Positions 11,765 through 23,041 of a stretch of 64,000 nucleotides of DNA are shown here, in pieces. Origin of the DNA: Buddleja alternifolia (lineage: Eukaryota; Streptophyta; Magnoliopsida; Lamiales; Scrophulariaceae); contig CM033392.1 of assembly GCA_019426215.1 (NCBI GenBank), positions 35,632,814-35,696,813 on the forward strand. The letters are read 5' to 3'. The notes beneath the pieces were generated by a model. The model was given only the letters and a program-made list of their open reading frames with translations, was not told the origin of the DNA and did no database searches. Position 1 is the first letter of the stretch. Each line of letters begins with the position of its first letter. Made by a program: the position numbers and the translations under genes.

Positions 11765-14126
11765 TTATTCTGCGGGGTTAGTCTCAACCCCCGTAGGTGT
11801 ATCATCCACCTGGCCCGAAGGAGTTGTGTCCGAAGCTGAGGGCGATTCCACCACAGTACCTTCAGGTTGGATTGCCACAAGAGGAGTTATAGGAGAAGCT
11901 GGAAGAGGGTCCTCTGGAGGAGCAGGGGGCTCTTCACCCTTGGAGTGAGCCATAAAAGCTGCGGCAGAATCCAGGAAGGAGGTAGAGCTGTCATCAGGAG
12001 GATAGCTCTAAGCTCGGAATTGAGAAACGCACCAATCAAACCCCTTGAAAAAGAATTCCAAGGATTGGTCATCCACCTTAGCAGCAAATTCATCAGAAGT
12101 CAGGAGGGCTGCTTTCTGAGCAGCAAGCAAAGCTTGACCCTACTCCGACTCAGGAAAGGCCTCTAGCCAGGCTTGGCGTTCTTTGCTCAAGGCCTCCCAT
12201 AGCTGGGCAGTTTGGCTATCCAGGATAGTTTTCTTCTCCTTGGCCAGCTCTTTGGCTTTAGCTGCAACCTTGTTGTAGCGGGATTCGTGAGCCTGTAGAT
12301 CTTTGAGCATTTTTTGCTCTTTCTCCTCCCAGGCTTGCTGGGCCTATTTGAGTTTGTTCAGCTTTTTGTCCAGCTCCTTGACCTCATCTGAGCGGTCTAG
12401 GTCCGGGAAGGACTGGACAAATAGCTGGAAAAACTGCGCATGCAAGGAACAAGTTAAAAAACGTGAAACTTTAAAGGACAGCAGAGCTGAATAAACCCAG
12501 ATGATAATGTACCTTTGGGGCAACTTCTAAAGTCATATCCATGACGTCTTAGCGGGGAAGGGAGGACAGATGGTGGCGATCCAAAGGGTTAATCAAACTC
12601 TTCAAGTATTCCCGTAGGGTGGCACGATCCTTGGTCTTCAAAATAGATTGAGGTGGCATATTCTGAGCTCTAGAGCGCATCCGCAAAGCTGGCAGATCAG
12701 AAGTAGTAAATGAGAATTGAGGTAGGAAATCTCTGAGATTCCCCTCAAAGCCACGACGTTTTGTAGGAGGAGCATCGGAGGAAGCATCCAGGTCAGCTGG
12801 ACGTTTGCCTATGGCTATCTCCTTAGCCAGGGCTGGGTCCCGACCTGGACAACCTGTAGCAGCTTGAACCTGGAATGAGTGGACAGCCACCTGAATCGCA
12901 CCTGGGGGCGGACCACCTGGGGGAGGGGGAGGTAGAGCTGGAGATGGACCTCCAGTCAGCTTCCCTCTGCGCTTCAAAGCCTCGGCAGCTCGAGTAGCAT
13001 CCATTAGTTGCTTTGACCAAAGAAAACAAAACCAACATTAGCATACAAAAGGCGAAAACACAGACTAAGCGGAATAAACACAAAGCTAGACTACCTAAAG
13101 TCTCGCCCTGCATATCAACATGCACAGGGCTTAATCCGAACAAATACAAGAGACGGGAATCAGTCAATTTCCCCAAGTCTCTAGGCTGCCAATTCATGTA
13201 GGCTAACAAGCTCTTACAAATGACAGGCATGGCGCGAACGCGATAAGCGTTGGAACCCTCAATGCGGTCAAGGAACTCACGGCGAAAATCCCACTCTTCA
13301 TCCTCGGGAGGGGATATGAAAAAATAGTTTTTCTTCCACTCCTTCTCGGCAGTAGGATATGAGCCTATGAAATTTGTTTGCTTGCAAGAAGTAAAATAGA
13401 AAACTCCTCCCTCGGTAGAAGATGCGCGGGGGAGAAACAGGGCATAAAAAAAATCAGAGGTGGGTATGTGACCTAAACTCTGGAGGAGCACGGAGAAGCC
13501 CGCCATTATGCGAATAGCGTTGGGAGCTAGCTGGTTTAGGGAAAGCCTAAATTTGTTAACTATGGAGACGAACAAAGGAGGAATGGGAAAGCGCAGACCT
13601 GCGTGAAGTTGAGCTACGTAAAATCACGTAAAACCTGGAGGTGGGCAATGGGGCCTATCATTTGCAGATGGAACCACAATTTTATAAGCAGTCGAAATAA
13701 CGTAGTTCTGGCGTATAATCTGGCCTTGCCTAGGGGTAAACCTAGAGGTGAAGACTTCCCAGAAAGACGTGTTCTGGTTTATTAAAGCTTTTTCCCGGCT
13801 ATTTAAAATAGCTAAATCTACGTCCCCTAGAGCGTCTGGATCAGGAAGGTTCACATCCTCATTATCTGAGGGAGAACCAGCCTGCCCTGCCCCGGAATTA
13901 ATACTAGGAGTTGGAGAGGGGGGTTTTCCCCACCACGGCCGTCTGAGAAAGTATCGGAGGAAGAAAGGTCCACAAAGTCTAGGCTTCTCAAAACCTAGGT
14001 AGCACTAAACGAAGCCTCTATCGAAGGAAGAGAAGAGGAACTCGCGGCCATAGCCGTGGCGTCGGGTTCCAATAGATTCACAGGATTGGTATAATTTTGG
14101 GAGTCTGAACCTAAACTATTTGACAT
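11765..14126 (-). pseudogene. Antisense ORF of the TAT element (putative 'gypsy type transposase' domain plus coiled coil), likely spliced
   Basis: Seen: reading the minus strand from MSNSLGSDSQ (14126), coherent coding runs downstream. The central part (FRLSLNQLAPNAIRIMAGF, FYFTSCKQTNFIG, WKKNYFFISPPEDEEWDF; 13553-13265) resembles the domain annotated in plants as 'transposase (putative), gypsy type'. Then come a proline-rich segment (LPPPPPGGPPPG, near 12920) and, after a good candidate intron at 12434-12512 (GT...GCGCAG), a coiled coil (EVKELDKKLNKL, AKAKELAKEKKT) and an acidic, proline-rich end. A second GT-AG pair at 13011-13094 is possible, but its frame is off by one. Several stops and shifts (13621, about 13870, 12543) show decay. 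Antisense ORFs between integrase and 3' LTR are known in TAT elements; their function is unknown. Confidence 0.75.
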
Positions 14127-14716
14127 ATTGGCAAAGAGACTAAGCAAAACCAACACAAAAAGGACGATTTGCAACAACAATAACAAAAAAGTGAGAGAAT
14201 AAAGGAGGATAAATACCTAGAGATGCGCGGCGAACGTGGAGTAACTGCCAACTTGAAGGATGAAAAGAGCGAGGAGTGGAGAAGAAAGTGGGAAGATTTC
14301 TTAAAGGAGACAGACGGAGGTATATGGAAGGAAAGAAATCAGTTTTGGTAACTGAATATCTTTTGAAAAAAAGTTCATCCGAAAAGGAAGGCAAGCCTGG
14401 AAAAAGGGCAGGCTAAGTTATTAACCCTACACTTGGCCTGATCTCAACGTCCAAGAAGGAGGGCAGTTATGGCAGTAAGAAAACCGGCGTAATAATGAGG
14501 CACGACCTCCCAGGAGCCATCAAAAGCCTGCCAGGTGTGGGGAAGCTCAACCGGCGAGGTCTTTTCTGTCAAATCAATATTAGGGTTTCTTAAACCCACC
14601 TGTGGAGATCATTCCGATTCTTCAGCTGGAGCAGCTTGGTGTCTCCACATAGTTCGGTCAGCTTCTCCCGAATTTTATCTTCTCAACTCTCGTAGCTTGA
14701 CAAGTCAAACTACGGA

Positions 14717-14730
14717 GTTGGGGGGACTAT
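14717..14730 (+). other. Polypurine tract of the TAT element
   Basis: gttggggggactat directly precedes the TGATGT start of the 3' LTR; it primes plus-strand synthesis. The remnant at 47117 has the same feature on the other strand. Confidence 0.85.
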
Positions 14731-15306
14731 TGATGTAGGTAGAATTCGGATCTTGGGCCAAGCTGAGGTAGTCTAAGGCTTAATGGGTCAAAGCCCATTA
14801 AGATGGTGAATTCAGGTCCATTCTGGAAGATGTCCAACTTGAGCTAGAAGAGCTGGAAGACCTGCCAACCTGGACCTGCGGGAAAGCGTGTATCTATATA
14901 AGGCAATGCTGAGGACAAGTATCAATCAAGCCAATACTTACCTTAAATGAAGATCCGGCGGGATTAGGCAGTAGAGAGGCATTAATGATGATTGATCCAT
15001 GATTAGATACACCCTAAGATTAGAAGAATGATGATTTATTCACTTATCATGTGCATAATTAGTATAGTTGACTTTCTATAATTTACCCCACCCCCTTAAA
15101 CGTGTATAAATACCCCATTTCAAGCATAATACAAACACTCTTTGAATCCCCGTGGACGTAGGTCTAAGTTTTGGACCGAACCACGTTAAATTGCTTGTCG
15201 TTTACATTATAGCATTTACATTACTTTATTATACCTCACCATTACACTCTAATTATCCCGATTGTTCATATAAATATATTGTTGGTGTGAAAACCCACAC
15301 ACATCA
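14731..15306 (+). repeat. TAT element 3' LTR
   Basis: 576 bp, TGATGT...ACATCA, about 96-97% identical to the 5' LTR by eye, and lacking its 9-bp tandem copy. It is followed by ctatc, the right target copy. Confidence 0.92.
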
Positions 15307-16247
15307 CTATCGATTTTTTCTTTTTAAGCGTGACTCTTTAAGTTCATCTATATTTGGCAATGGGAGGATTCCTTTGAATGTGGGTGCCACCTAGCTAGTC
15401 AGGTGGTCCACATTGTAACCTAAATAAGACTAAATGACTGGATCATTTTACCTTTTCTACTGTAAATACTGTGTGAATACAAACTCTTTGTTTCCTTATC
15501 CCGGTCAAGTGAGAGTCATAGTTTAAGGTCAAACTCACTAACTTGACTCTATGCTATATTTATAATAATTCTAAATCAGTGAATGATTTGACCAAAGACT
15601 TTAAGATCTAACTTACTTATAATGCATAGGAGAAATCCTCGTTCACCTTCGAGGGAACGAATCCCATCTTGGATATCAGTTAAAACTACTACTTGCCCAT
15701 TAGGTTGCAGTTCGGGGTTGACCCCACCAAAGGGAGAATTTGGTCTAACTACTCTAATGACAAACCTAATGTCACAAGTATATCTTCAACTCAATTCCTC
15801 AAGTCTAAAGTTTAGACACACCTATTACAATTTGATAAATTCTATCATTGATTGTCAAATAGTGAAAACCCATGTGACAGAATCGATGCGAGTCATGTCT
15901 GAGTGCCACTATCTCCATCAGTGCAACTATGATCTTCACTACTTCCTAGTGATTGACGAGCATCTTTCTCGTCAAAAATCACATCATACAAGTCTTCATG
16001 ATTTCCAACACTCAATTGAGAATCATTGACTTGCAGACTATTTTAGTACTCAAGTTTCAAACTCCTCTAGTGCCTTAGAGAGTTAACTCTTTGTTCATGG
16101 ACATATAGATGATTACAATATATAAATTCCAAAATAATAGTAAAAAACTAATTGTCTTTTTATTGATAGAATAACAAACAATTACAATTTAATAATGTCC
16201 TTACATTCTCTAATCCTCTAGTGCCATTTGAGGACATTAACCTAACA
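15307..16247 (-). repeat. Copia A 3' LTR, proximal part
   Basis: Continues the LTR interrupted at 3988. It aligns with about 23737-24681, ends with CCTAACA, and starts in element sense with tgttaggttaatgtcctc. The short translatable stretch near 15622-16029 is LTR sequence, not a gene. Confidence 0.9.
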
Positions 16248-16262
16248 ATCTCTCACTTGTAC
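16248..16262 (-). other. Polypurine tract of copia A
   Basis: On the minus strand aagtgagagat lies directly before the LTR start TGTTAGG, the classic copia arrangement. Confidence 0.85.
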
Positions 16263-16289
16263 TTAATGCCAAATACTATGGTATCTAAT

Positions 16290-18050
16290 ACCCATCTTTT
16301 CAAGAGGTCAAAGGCTTAGTCAATAGGTCAGGGACGTTGTCTGCTGAATTTACTCTCTGAACACCTATCTCACCTCTTCCAATGATTTTTCTTATTATGT
16401 GATATCTCCTCTCTATGTACTTGGATTTGTTGTGAGACCTTGGTTCCTTTACTTGTGCAATAGCCCTGTTATTGTCACAATAAAGTGGCAATGGCAGCTC
16501 TACACCAGGGACCACTTGAAGTTCTTCAAGAAACTTCCTAATCCAAACACCCTCTTTAGCAGCTACCGACGCTGCTATGTATTTTGCCTCAGTGGTGGAA
16601 TTAGCGGTTGTGCTTTGCTTGGAAATTTTCCAAGTTACTGCTCCACCATTGAGTGTGAATATAAACCCTGAAGTGGATTTTCATTTACATCAGATTGGAA
16701 ATCTGAGTCCGTATATCCATCCACCTACAAATCTCCATCTTCATATGTTAGGACCATATCCTTAGTTCTCTTCAGATACTTGAGGATGTTTTTTATAGTG
16801 GTCTAGTGTTCTTTTCTCGAGTTAGCCTGAAAATGACTTACCATGCTTACTGCGTAGGCTATGTCAGGCTTTGTGCATAACATGACGTACATCAGACTAC
16901 CCACTGCAGACGCATAGGGCTCTGTACTTATTCCTTTCCAATTTTCCTTACTTTGAGGAGACATAGACTTTGAAAGGTGCACCCCATGTCTCATAAGCAA
17001 GAAACCTTTCTTAGAGTCTTCCAACGTAAATCTCTTTAGATACGAATTCCTATCATTCTATTTGTTCTATCATTCTATAGATACAAATTCCTAGAATATA
17101 GGTCATTTCTCCCAAGTCTTTCATGGAAAATGTATTGAATGCCATCTTTTGACTGATGTGAGCATTCCTACATTATTTCGTATGAGTAGAATGTCATCCC
17201 CATATAAGACAAGGAAAGTGATTTTACTCCCACGAACCTTCTTGTAAACACATGGTTCATCTTCGTTCTTAAGAAAGTCAAATCCTTTGACAACTTCGTT
17301 AAAACGTAGATTCTAACTCCTAGAGGTTTGCTTAAGTCCATAGATGGATCTCTTAAGTTTGCACACCTTATGAATACCAGACCCAAATGCAAAGCTTTTT
17401 AAGTTGATCCATATAGATATCCTCTTCGAGGAATTCATTCAGAAAAGCCATCTTCACATCCATCTGCTTAATCTCATAATCCAAGTGTGCAACTATTGCA
17501 AGTAGAATTGGAATAGACTTGATCATTGCCACAGGTGAAAAGGTCTCTTAGTAGTCAACTCCTTCCTTTTGACTATAATATTTTGATATAAGACTGGCCT
17601 CGTATGTGTCAACTTTTCCATCCGGGCCAATCTTCCTCTTGTAGATCCACTTGCACCCTATAGGTGCAATTCCATCAGGACGATCTACCAGAGTCTAGAC
17701 CTTGTTGGAATGCATCTAGTCTATCTCCACCTGCATAGCTTCTCGCCACTTTGCAGAGTCGATGTCCATCATTGCTTGATCACAAGTAGAAGGGTCATCC
17801 CCATGAACTCCCACTGCTATAGTGTGGACATCCGGTTCCTCTTGTAGCAGGGACCCACAGTACCTATCAGGTTGATGTGGTACTCTAACAGATCTTCACA
17901 ATGTTGGTTGTGTTTCATCAGGTTCAGTGTGTGTTTCTTGAACAGTCGTCTCCCTGGGTGTTTCATCTTGTTCATCAAGAACAATCTTTTTACCTGACTT
18001 GAATAAATTCATCTTCAAGAAAGTACACTTGCAGTGCAACAATGATCCCT
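16290..18050 (-). pseudogene. Copia A reverse transcriptase and RNase H
   Basis: Minus-strand reading from 18000 down. Seen: RT with GCKWIYKRKIGPDGKV, ETFSPVAMIKSIPILLAIVA, QMDVKMAFLNEFLEEDIYMD, CKLKRSIYGLKQTSRS and LVLYGDDILLI, where the catalytic box is YGDD rather than the family's usual YVDD. Next come KKGFLLMRHGVHLSKS, PYASAVGSLMYVMLCTKPDI and RNase H pieces ending with LYCDNNRAIAQVKEPRSHNK and DLLTKPL (16310). Stops and frameshifts separate these blocks. The frame ends just inside the polypurine tract, as expected. Confidence 0.88.
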
Positions 18051-18058
18051 TGATCATC

Positions 18059-19070
18059 TTACATGTAGAATAGGTATCCCACAGAATCCTCTGGAAAACC
18101 GATGAAACGTCCTATAAGGGACCTAGCTTCCAATTTCTCTGCCTTTGTCTTCTTGATATAGGCAGGACATCCCCAAACTCTAATGTATTTAAGGTTTGGT
18201 TTATTATTTCTCCATATCTCATATGGGATGTTAGGAATGGATTTGGAAGGACATCTATTCAAGATATGAATAGCAATAAGGAGTGCATGTCCCCACAAGA
18301 AAATGGGTAATTCAGTGTAGCTGAGGATAGATCGAACCATATCCAAAAGCGTTCAATTTCTATGTTCTACTACCTTATTTAGTTGTGGAGTCGCCAGTGG
18401 TGTGACTTGCAATATTATCCCATGTTCTTTTAGGAACTCATCAAGCTCATCACTCATAGATTCACCTCTACGATCTCATCATAGTGTTTTTATATGATGT
18501 CCAGTTTGATTTTCCACTAAAGCCTTAAATTCTTTGAACATATCAAATGATTCAGACTTGTATTTCATTAGATACATAAGACCATACCTTGAATGGTCAT
18601 CAGTGAAAGTCATGAAATAATGAAAACCTCCAAGAGCCATTTTATGAAATGGTCCGCAAACGTCGGTGTGCACAAGTCCTAATACTTCAGTGGCCCTTTC
18701 AAAAGTTCCGGTGAAGGGAGATCTAGCCATTTTGCCTTTGAGACAAGACTCACAAGTAGGATAAGGATCCGATCCCAATGGGTCAATTAACCCATCTTTC
18801 TCCATCTTGTGTATCTTTTGCTCGCCAGCATGTCCTAGTCTAAGATGTCACTTTAAGCTTAGGATAGTACTTTTCCTACCACGCTTTTTTTCAGATAACA
18901 TTTACAATACATTCATTTCGCATGTTTATATAATATAGGTCATTGATTAAAATAGCTGTGCCAATGATATTATCATTAAATAAAATGCTGCAAGTACTGT
19001 CAATGAAATTAAAACATAATTATTCCTAATCAACACAGGAATTGAAATAATGTTCTTAAGCCCATTGGGC
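18059..19070 (-). pseudogene. Copia A integrase
   Basis: Minus strand. The pre-integrase zinc region gives CESCLKGKMARSPF; the core gives GLVHTDVCGPF (first Asp), FMTFTDDHSRYGLMYLM and FKALVENQTGHHIKTL. The region with the second Asp and Glu is degraded near 18350-18480. It resumes as SYTELPIFLWGHALLIAIHI, NRCPSKSIPNIPYEIW and VWGCPAYIKK. The segment next to 19070 (NIISIPVLIRNNYVLI) is the link back to the protease across the solo LTR. Non-functional. Confidence 0.85.
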
Positions 19071-20073
19071 TGTTAGAGTTATGCCCTCAAATGCCATAAG
19101 AGGATAGAATTATAGGGCATTAGTTTGTATCTAAGCATTCTTGTTTTAATAAAAGGCTTTGAATGTTGTTTCTTATAGGCATTTGTAAGGCTTAAATAAA
19201 CAACAATTAGTCCTTGATATTAAGGCGAACATTCTACTCCCTATAGGTTAAGGAGAATGGCACTAGAAGTGTTTGATCCTTAATATCTAAATTGGTTCGC
19301 AAGTTGAAGAGAGTATTGACTGGACATCATTATTGGACATAGACTTGTATGATATAAGTTTTGACAGGGAAGTGCCAGTTGAACACTATGAGTATGTTAA
19401 TGGGAACTTGTATCATAGACACATCAGTTAGACTGGTGTGTTCAAACACGGCTCACATCAGTTATCTCACATGGGTTTTTCACTCAATGAAAAAACTGAT
19501 AAGTTGTGATAGGTATGAAAAAACTGATAAGTTAATGTGTTAATTAATTTTCTTGTGAAATTAATTTTGGAATTAATATGTGTTAGTTAGTTATTTAATT
19601 GATATATTTATTGGATAAATAATATTAATTAAATAATTAATTGAATAAATACACAAAATGGACTAAGCCCGGAGGGCATTAAAAATTGCCAAGTTGGGCG
19701 TCCATATAGACGCCCAGGCCTTTAGTTAACTAGGTTAATTGTTCTAGTTCTAGTATAAATATACTACTTAGTGAATAATTAAACCCAAGCCTCACTTGTG
19801 ACTTTCTTTCTAAGAAAAACTCTCCACCTCTCTCTCATCTCTCTAGCCGTCCAAGAGGAGAAGAAAGAAGGGATTTTTGCTTTTGGTTCCGGCGTGGTGA
19901 TTTAGAGGCAGTGACGTTATTGCTGTTCCAAAAAGAATCAAGAAGTTGGTTCAGAAATTTTAATTACGCGAAAGAGGTACATATTTCTCAGCATAATTTG
20001 AATATGTGAAATCAAAGATGAATCCACCGTAAGTATTTTATTTCTGCTAATTTTTTATGTACAAAACGCAACA
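19071..20073 (+). mobile_element. Solo copia-type LTR inside copia A, 1003 bp
   Basis: Starts TGTTAGAGTT and ends GCAACA. Flanks are tgggc (19066-19070) and tggac (20074-20078), a 5-bp duplication with one mismatch. No internal sequence, primer binding site or second LTR is present, so it arose by LTR-LTR recombination. It carries the word cacatgggtttttcact (about 19467) shared with other copia LTRs in this window, and a promoter-like tagtataaatatac at about 19750. The copia A polyprotein reading frame is interrupted by it between protease and integrase. Confidence 0.85.
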
Positions 20074-21162
20074 TGGACAAAACTAAAACATCCTCTAAAT
20101 TTAAAACATGTCCAGATGATAAACATAAAGAAGTTGATCCAATGTGAGAAGCCGCGACACTCTGACGGCAGCCAACACTGATCAGCACCTCTCCATGCTC
20201 TAGCTTCCTACTTCACTCCAGATCCTGATTCATTACAAAAACGTGTGCACTAGCTCCAGAATCAAGTATCCACGAAGTGAAAAATACAGTTATAGAACAA
20301 TTGGTTTCTAAAACAAAAAGTTCCATACCTGTTGCACCTTTGCCAAAGTTAGGACACTCCCTCCTCCAGTGGCCTAGCTCACCGTAGTGAAGGCATCTAT
20401 CCCTTTCTTTTGGCCCTTTGCTCTTCATCACTTTCAGAGCTTTACTTTTTCCTTTGTCTATCTTACTTTGTGGACCCGGAGTGTTAGTAGGTTTCTCTTG
20501 GTCTTTTTCTTCTTCTTGTTTTTAGGCTTAGAAGTGATGACTAAGGCTGTCTCTTTTCCCTTTGGCTCCATTTGAGATTGTGCAGTATTAACCTTGTTTA
20601 TGAACCCAGCTAAATTGCATTTTATCTCATTGCAGTTGAAGTTCATCACAAATTGGGAAAAGGAGTCTAGAAGTGAATGCAAGATGAGGCCAGTTTGTAG
20701 TTGTGGGTCTATGTTGAGGTCGAGGGCCTCTACCCTCTCAATTTTCGAAATCATTTTAAAAATATGGTCCCCAATTTTTTCACGTTCTTTCATCTTGGCT
20801 CCAAAGAGCTCTTTCGGTATCTCATATCAAGCAGTATGACTATGCTTACCATAGAGCTCCACCAGGTGTGCTAAAATGGCCCTCGCCGAGACCATTTTGT
20901 CGTGAGATCTCTACAACTCATTTGTCATTGAGCCCAGCATGTACCCACGAACCCGGACATCATCTTTGACCCATGTTTCATGAGACGCGACTTCCTCCTC
21001 ACTAGCACACATCCTTGTTGGCGTGGCTGGAATATCAGTATCCAATACATACCTCAGTGACTCCGTATTGAGGACTATCCTCATATTTGAGAGCCAGACC
21101 ACATAGTTTAGACCAATCAAAGTGTTCTTTTCAAGTAGTAAAGATAACGGGTTGATAGTCAT
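20074..21162 (-). pseudogene. Copia A gag and aspartic protease
   Basis: Minus strand. Gag begins at ATG 21162 with MTINPLSLLLEKNTLIGLNY, contains WVKDDVRVRGYMLGSM, and after stops continues with EKIGDHIFKMISKIERVEAL and LLDSFSQFVMNFN. A basic KNKKKKKTKR stretch is followed by a knuckle reading CLHYGELGHWRREC, where the second Cys of CX2C is replaced by Tyr. The protease active site is WILDSGASAHV (about 20250). The start is chosen because it opens the frame and matches the usual copia gag N-terminus. Frameshifts lie near 20460 and 20910. Gag would form the particle and the protease would mature it; this copy cannot. Confidence 0.88.
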
Positions 21163-23027
21163 AGTGAGAGAGATAATAAGCTAATAACTGCAGAAAAGTA
21201 AAAAGACTTATTAGATTTTATTATAATTGTTGTTCCAAGTTCAAACTAAGGACTTTTAAAATAAACTTAGCTCCCATTACATTTTTCGAAAATCCACACT
21301 CCCACTGTGGAATTCGAAAGTCATCATCAGAAGGCTTCGTAGTGGTGATTGATTTCTTTAACTAGATTAATAGGTTGCAACCTTTTGCTGGTATGTGGCC
21401 TAATTATTCTATTAAAGTGATGTCCAACATCAACCCATCAAATGGATAATTCAATCCCTTTGTCCATTATTCATCAAATCTCAACCTTTTAACGATCTTA
21501 TTGATTTATGAATAATTTAAGTTCAACCCACTGATTATCTATTAGTCTAGCAATTGAATTTCACCTTGCAACCTTTTGCTGGTATGTGGGGTGAAATTTG
21601 TGTCGACTAATGGCATTTCATCCACTTAGAAATTCAAAGTATATTTTAATATATAACCCCCATTGCTTAGGGACGATATTATACATTAAATATCATTTAA
21701 TTTCTCCTAAGTTCAGTGGAGGACACGCTACCTAGTACTCTTTACTAACTTAATATTTTTCAAAATGAGATAATTTAAATTATTCAATAGGTCTCACTTT
21801 GCACATTAATCCATTTTATACTAAGCATACAAACATGGATTAAATAAAAAGAAAGCAATCCTAGAAAACTAACAACACACGATTCATGGACCTTTTAATT
21901 CTAGATTGAGACAAGTCAATGTCTCAATCGCTAATAAAAAGAAACTACACTAAAACTTCCAAAGCTCCTTCTTGTATCTCCTTGGCTCAACTTGGATTTC
22001 TCCTTTGGGTCTATTCTATTTCTAACTATTGCAATTCAATATAAGCAACCTATACAAAATTTCTATAAAAAGAAAATAAAAATAGACTCAAAATGGCCTT
22101 TACAACCCATCAAAAATAAATACAAATTAAAACCAAGCTTAAGTCCACAAATCATGTCTCAAACGTGATATATATCACATAATACACAAAAATCATATAT
22201 GTTAATTTCTAATTAAATTCCAAATTCAATTATTGTTTTTCACATTCTCGAGGAAATAAAATTTATTTAATTCTATTCAAAAGTTCAATTTCAATGAACT
22301 CCAATTAATTTTATATTAAAATTCAATTTTAATAAAAAATAATCTCTAAGTTTATTAAAATTAATTTCGCAATAGAAAAAATCCAATTTAATTCAAATTC
22401 TAACTTTAATTAACATTAGATTAGATGAAATTAAAATGCTTTTATAAAATAAATTATTTTATTTATTTATGCATTAAAATCCAATTTTAATCAAAAACTA
22501 AATAAATATATGTATTTAATAAATGACCCGGGTCACCCACAGGTCGATCGTGGGTGACCCGGGTTGGGTTAATTTAACCGTGTGTTACTAAAGACAAGGG
22601 CGGGCTCGCAGTGCGGTCCAATTGCACAGCAACCCAGCTACCGTGTAATTGCCCGAGCCCAGGTTTCACAGCACTGTGCGGCCCATCTTTCTCGACAGCC
22701 CAGCTGCCGAGAAAGATGTGCGAGCCCATCGCGCTGCTGTGTGCACACAGGCCCATCCTGTGCGCGCACCGCAGGGCCGTTTCGCCGGCTACCGTCGTCA
22801 CCACGGCTACGTATCGTTGCTGAAATTTGCAATTTTATTTTTCAACACATAAAAATTACATAAAACTCAACTTTTATTAATTTCTAGCGAACGAAAAATA
22901 AATAAAATCCTAAAGAACATAAAAAACACAAAATCCACATATCTAATCATGTGTCGCGAAAAAACTGTAAATCATGCATCTAATCACATATTTACACGTA
23001 AATTACATACACCGAATCCCACGATTT
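21163..23027 (-). other. Copia A leader between primer binding site and gag
   Basis: 1.9 kb without a supportable gene. It is AT-rich except for a GC-rich island at about 22526-22800. The phrase ttgcaaccttttgctggtatgtgg occurs twice (about 21377 and 21568). Short open stretches in the island on both strands are by-products of GC content. Confidence 0.7.
22527..22565. repeat. Perfect 15-bp inverted repeat in the copia A leader
   Basis: Arm acccgggtcacccac (22527-22541) and its exact reverse complement gtgggtgacccgggt (22551-22565), with a 9-base loop. A second inverted repeat, catctttctcg and cgagaaagatg, lies at 22684-22694 and 22708-22718. Both would fold in the element RNA. Confidence 0.9.
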
Positions 23028-23040
23028 GGCTCTGATACCA
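23028..23040 (-). other. Primer binding site of copia A (initiator Met tRNA)
   Basis: On the minus strand tggtatcagagcc follows the LTR end after one base. This is the standard primer site of plant copia elements, complementary to the 3' end of initiator methionine tRNA. Confidence 0.92.
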
Positions 23041-23041
23041 C

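Larger units (their letters stand above)
3989..15306 (+). mobile_element. Full-length Ty3/gypsy element of the TAT type, 11.3 kb
   Basis: Seen: LTRs of 585 bp (3989-4573) and 576 bp (14731-15306), both starting TGATGT and ending ACATCA. Flanks are atatc and ctatc, a 5-bp duplication with one mismatch. The primer binding site-like tggcgtcgtctgtggga follows the 5' LTR after two bases, and a purine tract precedes the 3' LTR. Order gag, protease, RT, RNase H, extra RNase H-like domain, integrase, long 3' region with an antisense ORF: the extra RNase H and antisense ORF are known hallmarks of TAT-lineage elements. LTRs differ by one 9-bp duplication and about 20 substitutions by eye (roughly 3-4%), so the insertion is fairly young. 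Stops and one or more frameshifts make it non-autonomous. Confidence 0.93.

Noticed and set aside
13011..13094. An intron joining the two main parts of the TAT antisense ORF
   Set aside because: GT and AG are present, but splicing leaves the downstream frame off by one; kept only as a possibility, unlike the intron at 12434-12512.
15622..16029. A 135-codon frame and its relative at 24048-24347
   Set aside because: Both lie at the same place in the two copia A LTRs, on the strand opposite the element; LTR sequence, not coding.
22574..22863. Overlapping open frames on both strands in a GC-rich block
   Set aside because: They come from low stop-codon frequency in the GC-rich leader island; no homology and no start context, and all frames compete equally.
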